Shown: piece by piece, positions 1 to 10,609 of the stretch | Layout of the letters: each line of letters begins with the position of its first letter | Position numbering within the stretch: the stretch's first letter is position 1 | Source: Pascua guehoae | Lineage: Eukaryota > Basidiomycota > Tremellomycetes > Trichosporonales > Trichosporonaceae | Direction: 5' to 3' | NCBI GenBank assembly: GCA_001600415.1 | Contig: BCJX01000003.1 | Span: forward strand, 850,697 to 914,696 | DNA: 64,000 nucleotides | The notes under the pieces: model-generated | Seen by the model: the letters and a program-made list of their open reading frames with translations, nothing else | What the model was told of the DNA's origin: nothing | The model's database searches: none | Position numbers and translations under genes: made by a program

Positions 1-2902
1 CAGCGAGGACGATGCCAAGTTTGCGCCGGCGACGGCGACGTCGCCGAGCACGCCCACCTCGTCCATGGCGTCGCCGGTTTCCAAGCGCTCCAGTATCCAA
101 GGTGCCAGCGGCCTCCAACGCTCTGGCACCGTCGCGGACCGCATCAGTGAAAAGCTCCGTGCTGCCAACAGGAGCCGCCCGACGTCGCTGGACGGCAAGA
201 ACCAGCCGCCCGCCACGCCGTCCAAGACCGAGTCGCCCATTTCGCCGACAAAGGAGGGCGCCGAGTCCAACCTCACCCGCCTGCGCCCCGTCGAAAAGGC
301 CGAGCCAGACTCTCCTACCTCGCCGTCGAGCCCTCGGGAGGAGGCATTCATCCCGCCCACCGACCCCATGGGTCGACCTAGGATGGCGGACGAGGAGGAC
401 GTCCCGGTCCCGACCCCAGCTGGCGTCTCTTTGAAGCATGTCGACGAGCCTGTAATTGTTGGGGGCCTGACATTCTCACCCCAGAACTTCAAGGGGATGC
501 TCATGCTCTTCGACCAGCACATCCACACAAGCTCGGCATTGGGCACCTCGCCTGGCACCAACCCGAACATCCGCTCGATCATGGCGACCCGCCAGCGTAG
601 CACAATCCTGGGAACGTACGAAAGCACGTTTTCGGGCGAAGAGCTTGTCGAGTGGCTGTCCAAGCACATCAAGGGCTACCGCAGCGAGTGGGACCGCTGT
701 GTCGACGCCGCCGGTGAGCTCTACCGCATGGGCCATGTGAGCCGCATCGGTGTCGGCCGCGGCTTTGAGCCGACCGACGAGGCATTTTACGTCTTGCGCC
801 TGGACCCCAACGAGAGCGTCCACCTCCCCACCAACATTACCAACCTCCAGAGCCAGCTGAGCAACCTCAACGTCAACATGCCCAGCATGCCCGCGGGCCT
901 CGCGAGTGCCACCGCGACAAGCAATTTCCCCTCGCTCCTGAAGGGATACCTGCCCGCGGGTCTCGGTTCCGACGAGCCCGTCCACATTCGCCTGCGCCGC
1001 GACGCCAACAAGGCCGACGAGACGTACCGCGAGGGCGTGCTCGAGGCCGAGGACCGCCGTCTTGAAATGGAAGAGCGCATTGAGCGTGGCCTGCGCATGT
1101 GGGAAAAGTGGGAGCGTGAGCGCCTGGGCGTCATCCGCTCGGTTCTCAAGCACTACGAGGAGACGCTCGGAAAGCTCCCGGGCCGTCTCGAAAAGCTCCA
1201 GGAGGGCACGACCGTCTCGATCGAGGCGTACAAGCCCGAGTCGGATCTCAAGGCGCTGATCGAGGGTAGCAGGACTGGGCCCTTCCGCCCCCGTCCCCAC
1301 ATTTACGAGTCGGCCGAAGCCGACATTCCCGCTGTCAACTTTGGCGTCGACCTCCGCCGCTGGGCGGGCGATACGGCGTGGAAGACGCAGGTCACCTCGC
1401 CCAAGCCCGTCGACGCTGTGCCTCCCGTCTTTGAGGCGCTCATCCGCGCGTCCGACGAGCTCGGCGCCGAGCTCAAGCCCGACGAGCGGCGCCGCTCGTG
1501 GCTGTACGAGATTCCCCTCGAGGAGACACACATGCTCCGCAACCCCATCAACCATACCGAGCTCACTGTCGACGACATTGTCGCGATTGCAAAGAAGTTC
1601 AATGTCCACGTCGTCAACGGCACCGCCAAGCTCTGGCTCCTCGAGCTCAACCCCCCCGTTCTCGGATGGGAGGGCTGGGAGGACGCAAAGGCAATCTACC
1701 CCTCTGTCGGCGCCGACCAGGAGCGTGATGTCAAGAGTGCCCTGACCTCGGTGCTGGGCCGTCTGCCGGCGTCCCAGCTGTTTACGCTCAACGCGGTTAT
1801 CAGGCACTTCAGGGAGTGAGTACAGCGTGGCGACACGACATGTGGTAACCATACGCAATTGCTAACGCTCAGACTCATCGACGCCACCAAGACGGAAGAC
1901 GAGGACGACAAGATTTACCTCACAAAGCTCTCGCTCTCGCTCGGCCGCTGCCTCCTCCGCCCGCAGTACGAGACTGAGATCACGATTCAGGACCGTACCC
2001 CGAGCTTGTTCCTCGCCGACCTCATTGAAAACTATGACAGTGTCTTCCCCGGGCTCCTGGAGAAGAAGAAGACGACGCTCGAACGCCCCATGCCCCAGCG
2101 CAAGCGCACGGCGCTCGTCGACCAGCGCATTTCGCGCAAGAGTGGATCTGACATGGCTGAGCTCATTGAACAGAAGCGTGAGCTGCAGCAAAAGATTCTG
2201 AGTGAGACCGCGCCCGGGCAGGCACCAGCGCAGCAGGCCCCTGCTGCTCAGCCCGTCTCGACTCCCGCACCTGCCCAGCAGCAGCAGCAAGCCTCGCCTG
2301 CTTCGCCCGTCCGCGCACAGCAGGCGGCTCCTGCTTCGCCTACTCGCTCGCAGCAGCCCTCGCCTCCTGCGAGCGCGATGCGCCAGTCGTCGCCCACGCG
2401 TCAGCAGCCCTCGTCCCCGGTGCGTTTCCAGACGCCGCCGCAGGCCCCCTCCCCACAGCCTGCTGCTCAGCGTCCCCCTGTTGCTCCCCCCATCAGCATC
2501 CCGAAGACGGGCCCCGCTGGTCCACCCATGGACTTCCCGTCGCCCATCGACTCGGACGACGAACGGGAACCCCCGTTCTCCCCCCCGCCTATCCCCTCCG
2601 CCCCGTTTGCCCGCCCCGCGGAACCCACCGTGGCCTCGCACACGCGCGCCCCTTCGTCTCCGTCGCGTCCCCTGTCCATGTCGTCGTCGTCGCCGACTCC
2701 GTCGGGCGGCCGCGGCTCGCCTGCGCCCACGGCTGGCGCCGACGATGTCATCGCCCCTGGCGGCGCGGGCCTCAAGCGCAACACGTCGAGCGACATCTCG
2801 CGCTTCCGTGGACCAAAGGGTGCGCGCGGGCCGCGTCCCGCCCCCGGCCACCAGGGCCGCAGCTCGGTCAGCTCGATGGCCGCGCGGTTTGAGAGCAAGT
2901 AA
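1..2902 (+). CDS. RGD2: Rgd2-like F-BAR/DEP/RhoGAP protein, 5' partial
   Basis: Rho-GTPase activating protein of the fungal Rgd2 type, expected to act at membranes in cell polarity and cell-wall signalling. The reading frame is open from the window edge, so the N-terminal FCH part lies upstream. Exons are <1-1815 and 1873-2902; the 57-nt intron restores the frame through HFRE|LIDAT. Order seen: a Ser/Pro-rich linker, a DEP domain (about 480-810, FSGEELVEWLSKH), a charged helical stretch continuing the F-BAR (1000-1260), a RhoGAP-like domain (1420-2070), then a Pro/Gln/Ser-rich disordered tail (2200-2890). A DEP domain inserted inside the F-BAR is the known Rgd2 plan. The usual GIFRxSG arginine-finger segment of RhoGAP domains is not visible; the aligned position reads SWLYEIPL. 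Family identity is fairly sure, orthology to yeast RGD2 is inferred. Confidence 0.8.
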
Positions 2903-3468
2903 ACACGCAAGTGAGTGCACGGCAAAATACGATCGTTCTGCAGTTGGCTTGTGCAAAGTAGATTTTTGTGATGTATCGTATGGCAGGCACGTGCAGTTGG
3001 TATCATGCGTGGGTATTTGTGGAGATGTGCAGTCGCGGTGGGTGGTTGTGGAACCAGCTCGGTCTTCCTAAACGACTACCAGGTCCTGGTCCATGTCCAC
3101 ATCCACTGCACTGTGACACCGCCTTGTCCATGCTCGACTTGTTGAGCTGCCAAGTTGGTGCAAATGGAAAGGTGACAACGACGGGGACGAGACCGACGAC
3201 AATCACGCCGGTCATGTTAGGCGCGGAATAGCCAAATATGGCACAAGCGGCAACCCCACCACACAGCCCCGCGTTGAGCGTTCACCCTCTCCCCTCATTT
3301 CTTCCCGCGCAGACCAGCCACTCATGCCTTCCATTCCCTCCTTGAGCCCAGTACCATGATCGATACGCGCTCCACACAACATCCTGAAGATGCCGTGGCG
3401 ATGCCAGTAATGCACAGTCGGTAATGTTACATACAACACTGTACAGCGTCGTCCGTGACACCAGCACA
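2903..3468. other. intergenic, convergent 3' ends
   Basis: Space between the Rgd2-like gene and the first BTB-like gene, which point toward each other, so it should hold both 3' UTRs. I see no coding frame with splice support, no tRNA and no clear repeat. Confidence 0.6.
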
Positions 3469-4443
3469 CTATATCTCCCACCCGGTCTGCCTACTAAACC
3501 TCTTCCAGATATACCCCACCAAGTCGCCCCAGACATCCGCACACGGCGCGCAGTGCGGGTACAGCTTCCTGACGTACTCTTTACAGTGCATGGTGAGGTA
3601 CGTGGGGAGGTCTGGTCCTATATCGTTGACAAACTCGTCGACAAAACTCTTACTGAGCCCCTCGAGGTTTCCCTTCATCTGGCGCGCGAGCGCACATTGG
3701 GCGGGACACATGTCGGCCTCTGCGTCGGTCCGTTCGCGCACCTCGCCCGCCGTGTCGACGAAGAAGAGCTTGAAGTGCGCCATGTCGCCGAGCCACCGCT
3801 CGAGAAACCGCACGAGGCGGGCGTACGCCTCTGGCACCGCGTGGCCCAGCACGTCCGCGGCCCAGGGATCGATCTCGCCGACGCCGTACCCGCGCAACGG
3901 GCGCGCGAGGGCGGCGACCCCCGCTCCGTCCCCGGCCAGCGAGGCGAGGGCGTACTGCGCAAACACGCTCAGGTTGGCAGGTTGTGTCGCGTGCAGCGTC
4001 GCGTACAGGAACGGCATGTCGAACTCGTCCGCGAGCGTGATTACGTCCCGCGCAGTCTCGAGGTCCGGGAACGGCGGCGGAGAGGTACCGCCTCGCTCCG
4101 CCGTGGTGGCCTGGAGCACGTACCGCAGGGCCGGAGAAGGGACAGAGTGCAGGGGGATCACCTGCGAGTCGGAGCACGAGGACGACGGTACAGGGAGATC
4201 GGCGAGGCCGGAAAAGAAACTCGAGCGTTCAGAGAGCAGCGCCAGGTCGTACGCGAACAAGACGTCGTCCGACGACTGGAGAAGCACGGGGTGCGGCTCG
4301 AGCAGTTGGCCTGCGTCCTCCCCGTCTGGCGGTTCTGGCGGCTGGAGAAGCGCTGGGTCCACAGGGGTCATGAATTCCGGGTCAAAGGTTCGAGTTTGTG
4401 CATCCTCGTCTCGTTGGTCTGTTACCGCCGCCATGTCGGGCAT
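3469..4443 (-). CDS. BTB/POZ-like protein with C-terminal CxxC, member 1
   Basis: Intronless, 324 aa. Start chosen at ATG 4443 (MPDMAAV); the frame is open a little further upstream but without ATG. After an acidic/Pro-rich leader comes a BTB/POZ-like segment (LFAYDLALLSERSSFF), a helical middle (TARDVITLADEFDMPFLY), and a C-terminal part with CPAQC and later HCAPC (residues about 298-301). The same layout recurs in four other minus-strand genes of this window (7.2, 10.6, 20.1 and 21.9 kb), which defines the family. BTB domains mediate protein-protein contacts, often as Cullin-3 adaptors or in transcription factors; no partner can be read from the sequence. The two Cys pairs could bind zinc, which is inference. 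It is divergent from RAD9 with a 293-nt shared promoter region. Confidence 0.7.
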   Translation of the reverse strand: MPDMAAVTDQRDEDAQTRTFDPEFMTPVDPALLQPPEPPDGEDAGQLLEPHPVLLQSSDDVLFAYDLALLSERSSFFSGLADLPVPSSSCSDSQVIPLHSVPSPALRYVLQATTAERGGTSPPPFPDLETARDVITLADEFDMPFLYATLHATQPANLSVFAQYALASLAGDGAGVAALARPLRGYGVGEIDPWAADVLGHAVPEAYARLVRFLERWLGDMAHFKLFFVDTAGEVRERTDAEADMCPAQCALARQMKGNLEGLSKSFVDEFVNDIGPDLPTYLTMHCKEYVRKLYPHCAPCADVWGDLVGYIWKRFSRQTGWEI

Positions 4444-4736
4444 GGAGAGAACGTCGAGCAAAGAGGTCTTGATGGGCAGCAGCGGGTCAAGAGACGGTTC
4501 TGGTGTTCAGCGATCAGCAACCGTTCATGACGTCAATGTGGAGGCCACGTGGATTTGCTTCCGTGTCCGCTTGGGTTGTTGACGAGTTGCGAGATGGTGG
4601 GATAGATGGATCCTCGTCATCTTTGGGGCCGCCCCATCTTTGTCGTCTCCTCGGCCTTCCTTATCAACAACATTGTCTCTGTCTCTTCGTCTCTCCTCAC
4701 TCCCTACTCGTCTCATGACCACGACACGATAGGACG
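4444..4736. promoter_or_regulatory. shared promoter region, BTB member 1 / RAD9
   Basis: 293 nt between divergent start codons. It must contain both promoters. No recognised operator; a T/C-rich stretch precedes the RAD9 ATG. Confidence 0.4.
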
Positions 4737-6861
4737 ATGGAGGCCTCTGTTCGAGAGCCAAACATTAAGAGTACGTGATCTGCATCAACGACCTGTTCAC
4801 GATCACGCTTCACTCACGCCAGACTTTGTCCGCCTCCTGCAGTGCGCGGCGCGGTATGGCGACGACCTGTGCATGCACGCGCGCAAGGAATGTGTGAGCT
4901 GAGCGACAAAGTCCCCCAGCTGACAAGCCAGTGGGAGATTTCAGTGACCAACTCGTCCAAGTCTGCGTTCTGCCTCTTTACGCTCCAGCCGACCTTCTTC
5001 TCCCGGTACAAGCCACTGGGGACCGCCGATCAGCAGCGCCGGGGCGTAAAGTGCCAGCTCCATGTCAAGGTCAGTTTTGCCACCTCTCAAAGATGCTAAC
5101 TGCCAGTCTGTGCTCGGAGTCCTTGGCAAGGCGTCGTCTGTCAACGCGGTCGAGCGCGTCGACCTCCGCATTGTCGATCCCGAAGGGGGTCTGCGGGCGC
5201 GCCAGAATGAAGACGACGAAGACGAAGACGACGATATCCGTGTGCGGGAGAGGAGCGCACAGCTCGAACTCAAGCTGATGTACCACCATGGTGCGTCCTC
5301 AGCTTACTCCTTCCTCGCCCAAGCTGACCTCGCCACCCAGGTATCACAAAGAAGCACTTTCTCCACCTCCAGTCGTCGCCCTTCCTGCGCGTTGACGTGC
5401 ACCAGGACTCTACGCCGTCCGGGTTTCAGATCTCCGCCAAGGCCCTGCGCGACTGGCTCGACCACTTTTCCCTCGCGTTCGGCTCGAGCACCTCTGCCAA
5501 CGGCTCGGTGCGAGGCGACAGCCAGCTCGCATGGCGCTTTGCGACTGGCGAAGTGCGCGTCAAGAACTTTGACAATACGAGCACGAGCACGCTCGCTACC
5601 GAGATCAAGATTGACCCGGAAGAGTTTGAGGCGTATGAAGTGTACGGCGATGACGGCCGCATAGACCTGGCGCTTCCAATGCGCGAGTTCAAGGTGGGTG
5701 AAACTCCCCTGGCACTGCTCACCCACGCAGGCGACACTACAGCTGGCAGAGCAGTTCAACATGGATCTCGACTTTAGCTTCTCTGAAGCGACACAACCTC
5801 TCACGATGAGCTCGACATTTATCGGCGGCGACCGCTACGGCAACGAGGTCGAGCTGTTCCACATTTTCTGTGCCATTGCAACCACGTCATCCGACGCATT
5901 TGAAAAGGTATCGCCGTCGGCACCCGTGCAGCGAACAAATGGCGTGCCCAACGGCGCAGACGCTTCAAGACGCAAGCGCGAGAGCACGACACGAAGCGAA
6001 ACTACCGAAACGCCTCGCAAACGCGTCGGCCCCGCTGGCAGCGTGCGTGGGGGACGGTCTCGAGCAAGCCTCAGCCTCACTGCGGCTCCTCCATCACGCG
6101 GTCCGTCCCAGGTCTCTGTGGTTGGTGGCACGTTTGCCAACGAGTCTGAGCCATTATTCTTGCCGGGCGGGAGCCAGGGAAGCCAGGGCAGCCAGAGGGC
6201 GCCACCCATGACCCAAGAGGAAGCGCTCGAACTGGCCGGCATGCCTGATCTCGACCTCGAGGCGATGATGGAGGATGCGGCCGACGACGAGGGTGGTGAC
6301 GACGGCGTCGACGTCAAGCCCTCGCTGCAAGCCCCGGACGCTGACGATGGGGTACCTGCCGACTGGGACGAGATCGAGTTTGAGAATATTCCCGCGAACC
6401 AGATGTCGACACAATGCTCGGCTGTTGGTGCTGCTGGGGGACTGTCGCAGCGCGCCCGAACGAGGTCTCTGTCTCGTACTCAGCGTAATCCTGACGAATG
6501 CGTTGGTGAAGGTGATACCTCTGCCCTCGCCTCTCCTATCCAAAAATCGTCACGGCCGACGTCGCGCCGGCAATCTGTCTCTGGGTCGGCGTCACCAGAA
6601 CGACCTGACCGCGCGTCTGTGAGCCGCAAACCCTCACTAAACGAGACGCGCATCTTCGAGCCAGACCCCGACTTACTCGGCGCCTCGGGCATTTTCGGCT
6701 TCACAAGCACGCGCCCACGTCCACGGTCGGTCACAACTCCGGTCGACGACGAGGACGAGCTCGACGCCGACGAGCCCGACCCGACACAGGCGGGGCGTAA
6801 GGTGAGCTCTCGTTAGTTGGTGAAGCTCACACTCCAGTTTAGCAGCCTGTTCGAAGACTGA
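4737..6861 (+). CDS. RAD9: DNA damage checkpoint clamp subunit Rad9
   Basis: Rad9 subunit of the 9-1-1 (Rad9-Rad1-Hus1) PCNA-like clamp that recruits checkpoint kinase signalling to damaged DNA in the nucleus. Exons: 4737-4770, 4823-4893, 4932-5069, 5107-5290, 5341-5693, 5731-6801, 6838-6861; 624 aa. The PCNA-like fold occupies roughly residues 1-290: the early LLQCAARYGDDLCMHA and NSSKSAFCLFTL stretches match the Rad9 N-terminus, followed later by the typical HFLHLQSSPFLRV region. A long disordered Ser/Arg-rich and acidic tail follows, as in all Rad9 proteins, where ATR-type kinases phosphorylate. The last 36-nt intron decides the C-terminus: splicing gives KFSSLFED, like the RSLF motif near the end of other Rad9 tails; without splicing the protein would stop after RKVSSR. 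Confidence 0.9.
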
Positions 6862-7206
6862 GCAAGACCGAGCATGTACCCTGCACCCTCGATACCATCT
6901 CCCACGGCTGTATGCATCACCTGCTGTATGTATCAATCCTTGTGCCACATGGAGAATCCTCTGCCCACATGGATAATACCTCTGTCCACATGAATAATCC
7001 CTCTGCCCACGTAGGGGCGCCACATTTTCAGACCAGACTCTACACAATATAGTACTGCTGCACATGTTGTTTTCGTTGCCCTCTATGACTCTGAGTCTGT
7101 GTTCGTTTCTTCAATCTTTGTTTCCAGAATGCCACTTGTACCTGCAAACAATAAGCTATGATAACTGGAGGCTCTGCACGCGTCAGCACCACCACCACCA
7201 ACCGTG
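6862..7206. other. intergenic, convergent RAD9 / BTB member 2
   Basis: 345 nt holding the 3' ends of both genes. Apart from the tandem repeat at 6945-7014 nothing is recognised. Confidence 0.5.
6945..7014. repeat. three-copy 20-21 nt tandem repeat
   Basis: Units start with CCACATG at 6945, 6965 and 6986, with a degenerate fourth start (CCACGTAGG) at 7007. Units read CCACATGGAGAATCCTCTGC-like with few changes. It lies just behind RAD9 in the convergent space with BTB member 2. Confidence 0.75.
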
Positions 7207-8090
7207 TCAGCCCACCTCGAGCAGCTCCCTGTGCCACAAGTCAAACTTCCTCTGGCTGCGATCGACGAGCCACTCCCTAGTGATGGCGCACGTCAAGTAA
7301 TCCTGGCAGTTCTGGCAATGGACCCCACGGAGCGCCCTGCGGAACGCGCGGAGCTTGTCGTCCGTAATGCCGTTGGTGGAGAGTGCGGCCTGTGCGCGCG
7401 CGATAAACTTTGCCCAGTCGGCCTGGCGGGGGTGTACGCGCCCCTGTGTGTCGGTGTGTCCGCAGCACCCGTGCCAGGTGGCGAGAATGCGATTAATGTG
7501 TCGGTTGCAGTTTGCGAGGTGTGTCCTCCACGCGGCAAAGAGCGTGTCGCGTGGGCGCGGAGGAGGTCGTACCACCTCGCCTCGGGGGAGCGGTTCTTGA
7601 CGTGCGCGTGGTGCACGACGAGCTTTGTCCAGGACGCATTCACCCCGCCGGCGTCTTTGGCGAGCACGCCGAGCGTAAACCGCCACCCTGCGGGGATATC
7701 CTCCACTGCGGACAGGGAGCGCACAATGTGCGGGAAGGAGAGCACACAGTGCAGGCGGATCACACCCTCGAGGGACGCGGGCGACGTGCGGAGAAACGGC
7801 AGGCGGGTGGTTTGGCCCGCCTCGTAGCGCAGCACGTCGAGGGCGTACTTGACCACGCCCGAGGTGGCGGGGATGCGCACAATGGTATAGTTGGCCCCCG
7901 GGGTGCTGCGCTCGCCCAGGCGCGAGGAGAAGGTCGTGTGTGGGGAGACGAGGTCGTGGTCGAACATGAAGTAGGTGCTGCTTTCCTCGGCGAGGAGGAG
8001 GAGTGGGCGGCGGCCGAGGGGGATGTTGTAGCTCGGGTGCAGGGGGAGTGGGGTCGGTTGCGCGCGCGACGGTGGGGGTGGGGCGGGCAT
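7207..8090 (-). pseudogene. BTB/POZ-like CxxC protein, member 2, apparent frameshift
   Basis: Family member read from ATG 8090 (MPAPPPPSRAQ) in one frame as far as about 7550 (ARWYDLLRAHAT), and from about 7555 to stop 7207 in another (LFAAWRTHLANCN ... HCQNCQDYL). Both halves are clearly coding: the first has the BTB-like part (TYFMFDHDLVSPHTTF), the second the family signature DWAKF followed by CxxC (HCQNC). A single-base indel near 7535-7555 explains the break. The alternative is a 50-nt intron 7575-7526 with a weak donor (GTGGTA) and an acceptor lacking a pyrimidine tract; it would delete a helix that the paralogues keep. So this is a decayed gene, a sequencing error, or an unusual splice. 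The upstream leader is strongly pyrimidine-rich on the coding strand. Confidence 0.6.
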
Positions 8091-8456
8091 GGTGGGTGGC
8101 GGTGAAAGGGGGGCCGCCGTGGGTGTTGAGAGGGAGGAGTTGGAGGGGATGAAGTGAGGAAAGGAATGGGGAAGACGAGGAAAATTGCAAGACGAGGAAA
8201 AGGAGGGGGAAACGAATGCTCGAAGAAAGGGACGACCAAGGCTGGGATTTGGGAGATGAGAGTGATGAGCGGACCCGAGGTAGACGCGCACACAGAGTGG
8301 CGCAACGAAAGAATAAGAAAGGGGAGGAGGGGAGGAAAGGATGAGGCCGTGTGTGATGAGGAAGAAAACAAATGAAGTTGAGTTGAACCGACGTGTGCAA
8401 AAGAAGAGCGAGTGACAGAAAATGCAAAGCGATCCCTCAATTCCATGATCAGGTCA

Positions 8457-8487
8457 GTGTGATTGCCCCATATTGTGGGGCACACAC
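8457..8487. repeat. inverted repeat / hairpin
   Basis: Arms TGCCCCA (8464-8470) and TGGGGCA (8476-8482) around a 5-nt loop TATTG, extended by outer arms GTGTG (8457-8461) and CACAC (8483-8487) with a 2-nt bulge AT. It lies about 370 bp upstream of BTB member 2 and could be a binding site or a cruciform; function unknown. Confidence 0.7.
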
Positions 8488-8849
8488 GCAAAGTTGAGCG
8501 GGTGGCAAAAATGTGAGTGTGCTGCCAGGCGCAGTTGGTCGACAAGTCTACTCTGTCGATCGACGATCGTGGATACATGGCCATGCCTGGACACACATTG
8601 CAACATGCAACATGCAACGTGCAGTGTCCTGACAACGACGCGCTGTAATACAATGGGCGTTAGACAGTGTCATCTGATAAAACCATTCCCGCGTACAGCT
8701 ACAGCCCAGTGATCCAACTACATGGTGCCCGTCAACAACAAAGGCATAAATGATTCGCCGCCACAGTGTAATTCCTGCAACAGACCGCTACCCAGGCTTC
8801 GTTGCATCGGTACCATCACATAGCATTAGGACCCATTCGCCAGTTCACC

Positions 8850-8909
8850 ACGATGTGCATTACCACGACGTGCATTACCAAGACGTGCATTACTACGACG
8901 TGCGTTATA
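8850..8909. repeat. four-copy 15-nt tandem repeat
   Basis: Units of the form ACGACGTGCATTACC at 8850, 8865, 8880 and 8895 with one to a few changes each. Each copy contains ACGTG or ATGTG. It lies in an untranslated spacer. Confidence 0.85.
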
Positions 8910-9632
8910 TTCTGGATCTTCAACCCGGCCGCACACAGTCTGGGTACGGGTTGGGGCAACTCTGTAAAAGTGGCGCGTGTGGCGGCATGTGTCTCCGGAG
9001 ATTCATGCCAGATAACCATCACAACCATGGCAACCAATGCACAGAGGTCACCAATTAGGTGCCCAACTGATACATCAATATACTGGGCGGCACTCCCAGG
9101 CTCGTCTCTGGCAGCACCTACTCCCTGCGATCGCGCATACTTTTCACCCACACAAAGTGCCCGCCGCCACCGGTGACAGATGCGGGATATCTGGAGCACT
9201 CGGTCGATCGAATCCTAGATTCAAAACTGAGTCGTTTCCGTCACCCTCTCCGTTATCTCACATGAAATGGGTATGACAATGATGCGTTCCGTGGGCGACC
9301 TGACCGGGCAGTCTGCTGATAATGTGGCAAATGCCACAGAAGCAGCAGACGAATACTGACTACCCACTGAAACCTGGCCCTGCTCGTAGTGCTATTCGGA
9401 CACGCGTGCTTAGCTAGACATAAAAACGGAAGGGCAACGTAGCGCGGCAAAACCCATTCTTGGCCCAATCTCCACTGCAAATGGGAAGGATAGGGAGGAA
9501 ATTCTCGCGAGGAGACGTGCAAGACGTCGATGTGAGAGACAGCCGACCGCTTTCAGCTTGCTCCCCATGGACCCGGATGCCCACCAACCGTCGGGACCGC
9601 CCCGCGTCGTCGTCGCAAGCGTTCTGACAACA

Positions 9633-9703
9633 ACATCGTTGGTGAAACGGTATCATGCTACTTTGCCATAGTAGCGGCAGGAGTTCGACTCTCCTACGAT
9701 GTA
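9633..9703 (+). tRNA. tRNA-Gly (anticodon GCC)
   Basis: Acceptor arms ACATCGT (9633-9639) and ACGATGT (9696-9702) pair fully, with discriminator A at 9703. A D-arm with GGTGAAACGGTATC follows. The anticodon stem is CTACT/AGTAG around loop TTGCCAT, giving GCC at 9665-9667. The T-arm is AGGAG-TTCGACT-CTCCT. 71 nt, no intron, as usual for fungal tRNA-Gly(GCC). Confidence 0.95.
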
Positions 9704-10609
9704 GAACAGTAGCATCGGGCAGGCATCTGATGTCTGGACCTTTGCATTTTGCTTCGGGAGGGCTTGTTGGTATATTTGCAAGTGTCCATCTGCCATGGAC
9801 GAGTTGCGAGGGGCAAGTTCTCTCGAGCTCGAGCACGTCGGCTCTGAGGGTCCTACCGCTCCCCTTGAGGAGTGACCGCTGCTGGCGAGACTGACATGCT
9901 GATCCCGACGGCTGTAGTGTGGCGTACCGACGGGTGCCCGACCGTAAAAGCAGAGTGCCTAGACGCGCCAGCACGATGGATGAGGAAGGAAATGCGACAG
10001 CACTGCTAAAGTTGGGCTGTGCACGCTGTGATCATCCGCTGTTTGCTTGAGACAGACCCCTTTCCTTTTACCCACCGCGCTCTGTAATGTAAGTGCAGTG
10101 TACCAGGTACCTCAACATGTTCTTGAAGCTGTGATTGAACTAATATATACATGACGTGGGCTGGTAAGCCATCTAGTGGACCAGTATTGACATAGGGGGA
10201 ATGCGGTTGTTCAGAGAAAAATGCAGGACGGGAACGAGAATACAGTATCTAGGGGCCGTGGCAGTGTGGATGATGGCCGTGGGGTTGCAGTGTCGGTTTG
10301 GGATGACATGTTGACGGCGCGGCCGCAGTGAATTGTGTTGTAACAGTGCTGAAGCAATCGTGGAGTGGTGTGTGGTGTGGGCGGTGTATGGCGGTGCGTT
10401 TCGCCGAGTCGACGAATCGACAGTGTGTTGGGGACGGCGCCGTAAACAAACGTTGGCGCTGGTGGATGTCTCGATTGAGGGGTAAGGAATCAAGGAATGG
10501 CCGTGACGAGCCTGCATGGTCAGTTTCAAAGGACGCGCGTAGCATGAGACCCCGACGCGTACTCAGGGCGCGCAGCAGGGAAAACTTCTGAAGGTATCAT
10601 CAAGGGTTG
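9704..10609. other. gene-free spacer
   Basis: About 0.9 kb between the tRNA-Gly gene and the 3' end of BTB member 3. No coding frame, RNA gene or repeat recognised apart from a short TGG-rich patch near 10360-10400. Confidence 0.5.

Larger units (their letters stand above)
8091..9632. other. gene-free spacer
   Basis: 1.5 kb upstream of BTB member 2. The first 350 nt are purine-rich on the plus strand, that is a CT-rich leader/promoter for the minus-strand gene. It also contains a 12-bp hairpin (8457-8487) and a 15-nt tandem repeat (8850-8909). No frame has splice-supported coding character. Confidence 0.55.

Noticed and set aside
476..2956. Long antisense frames over the Rgd2-like gene
   Set aside because: Arise from GC-rich codon positions; the plus strand has consistent domains and a clean splice.
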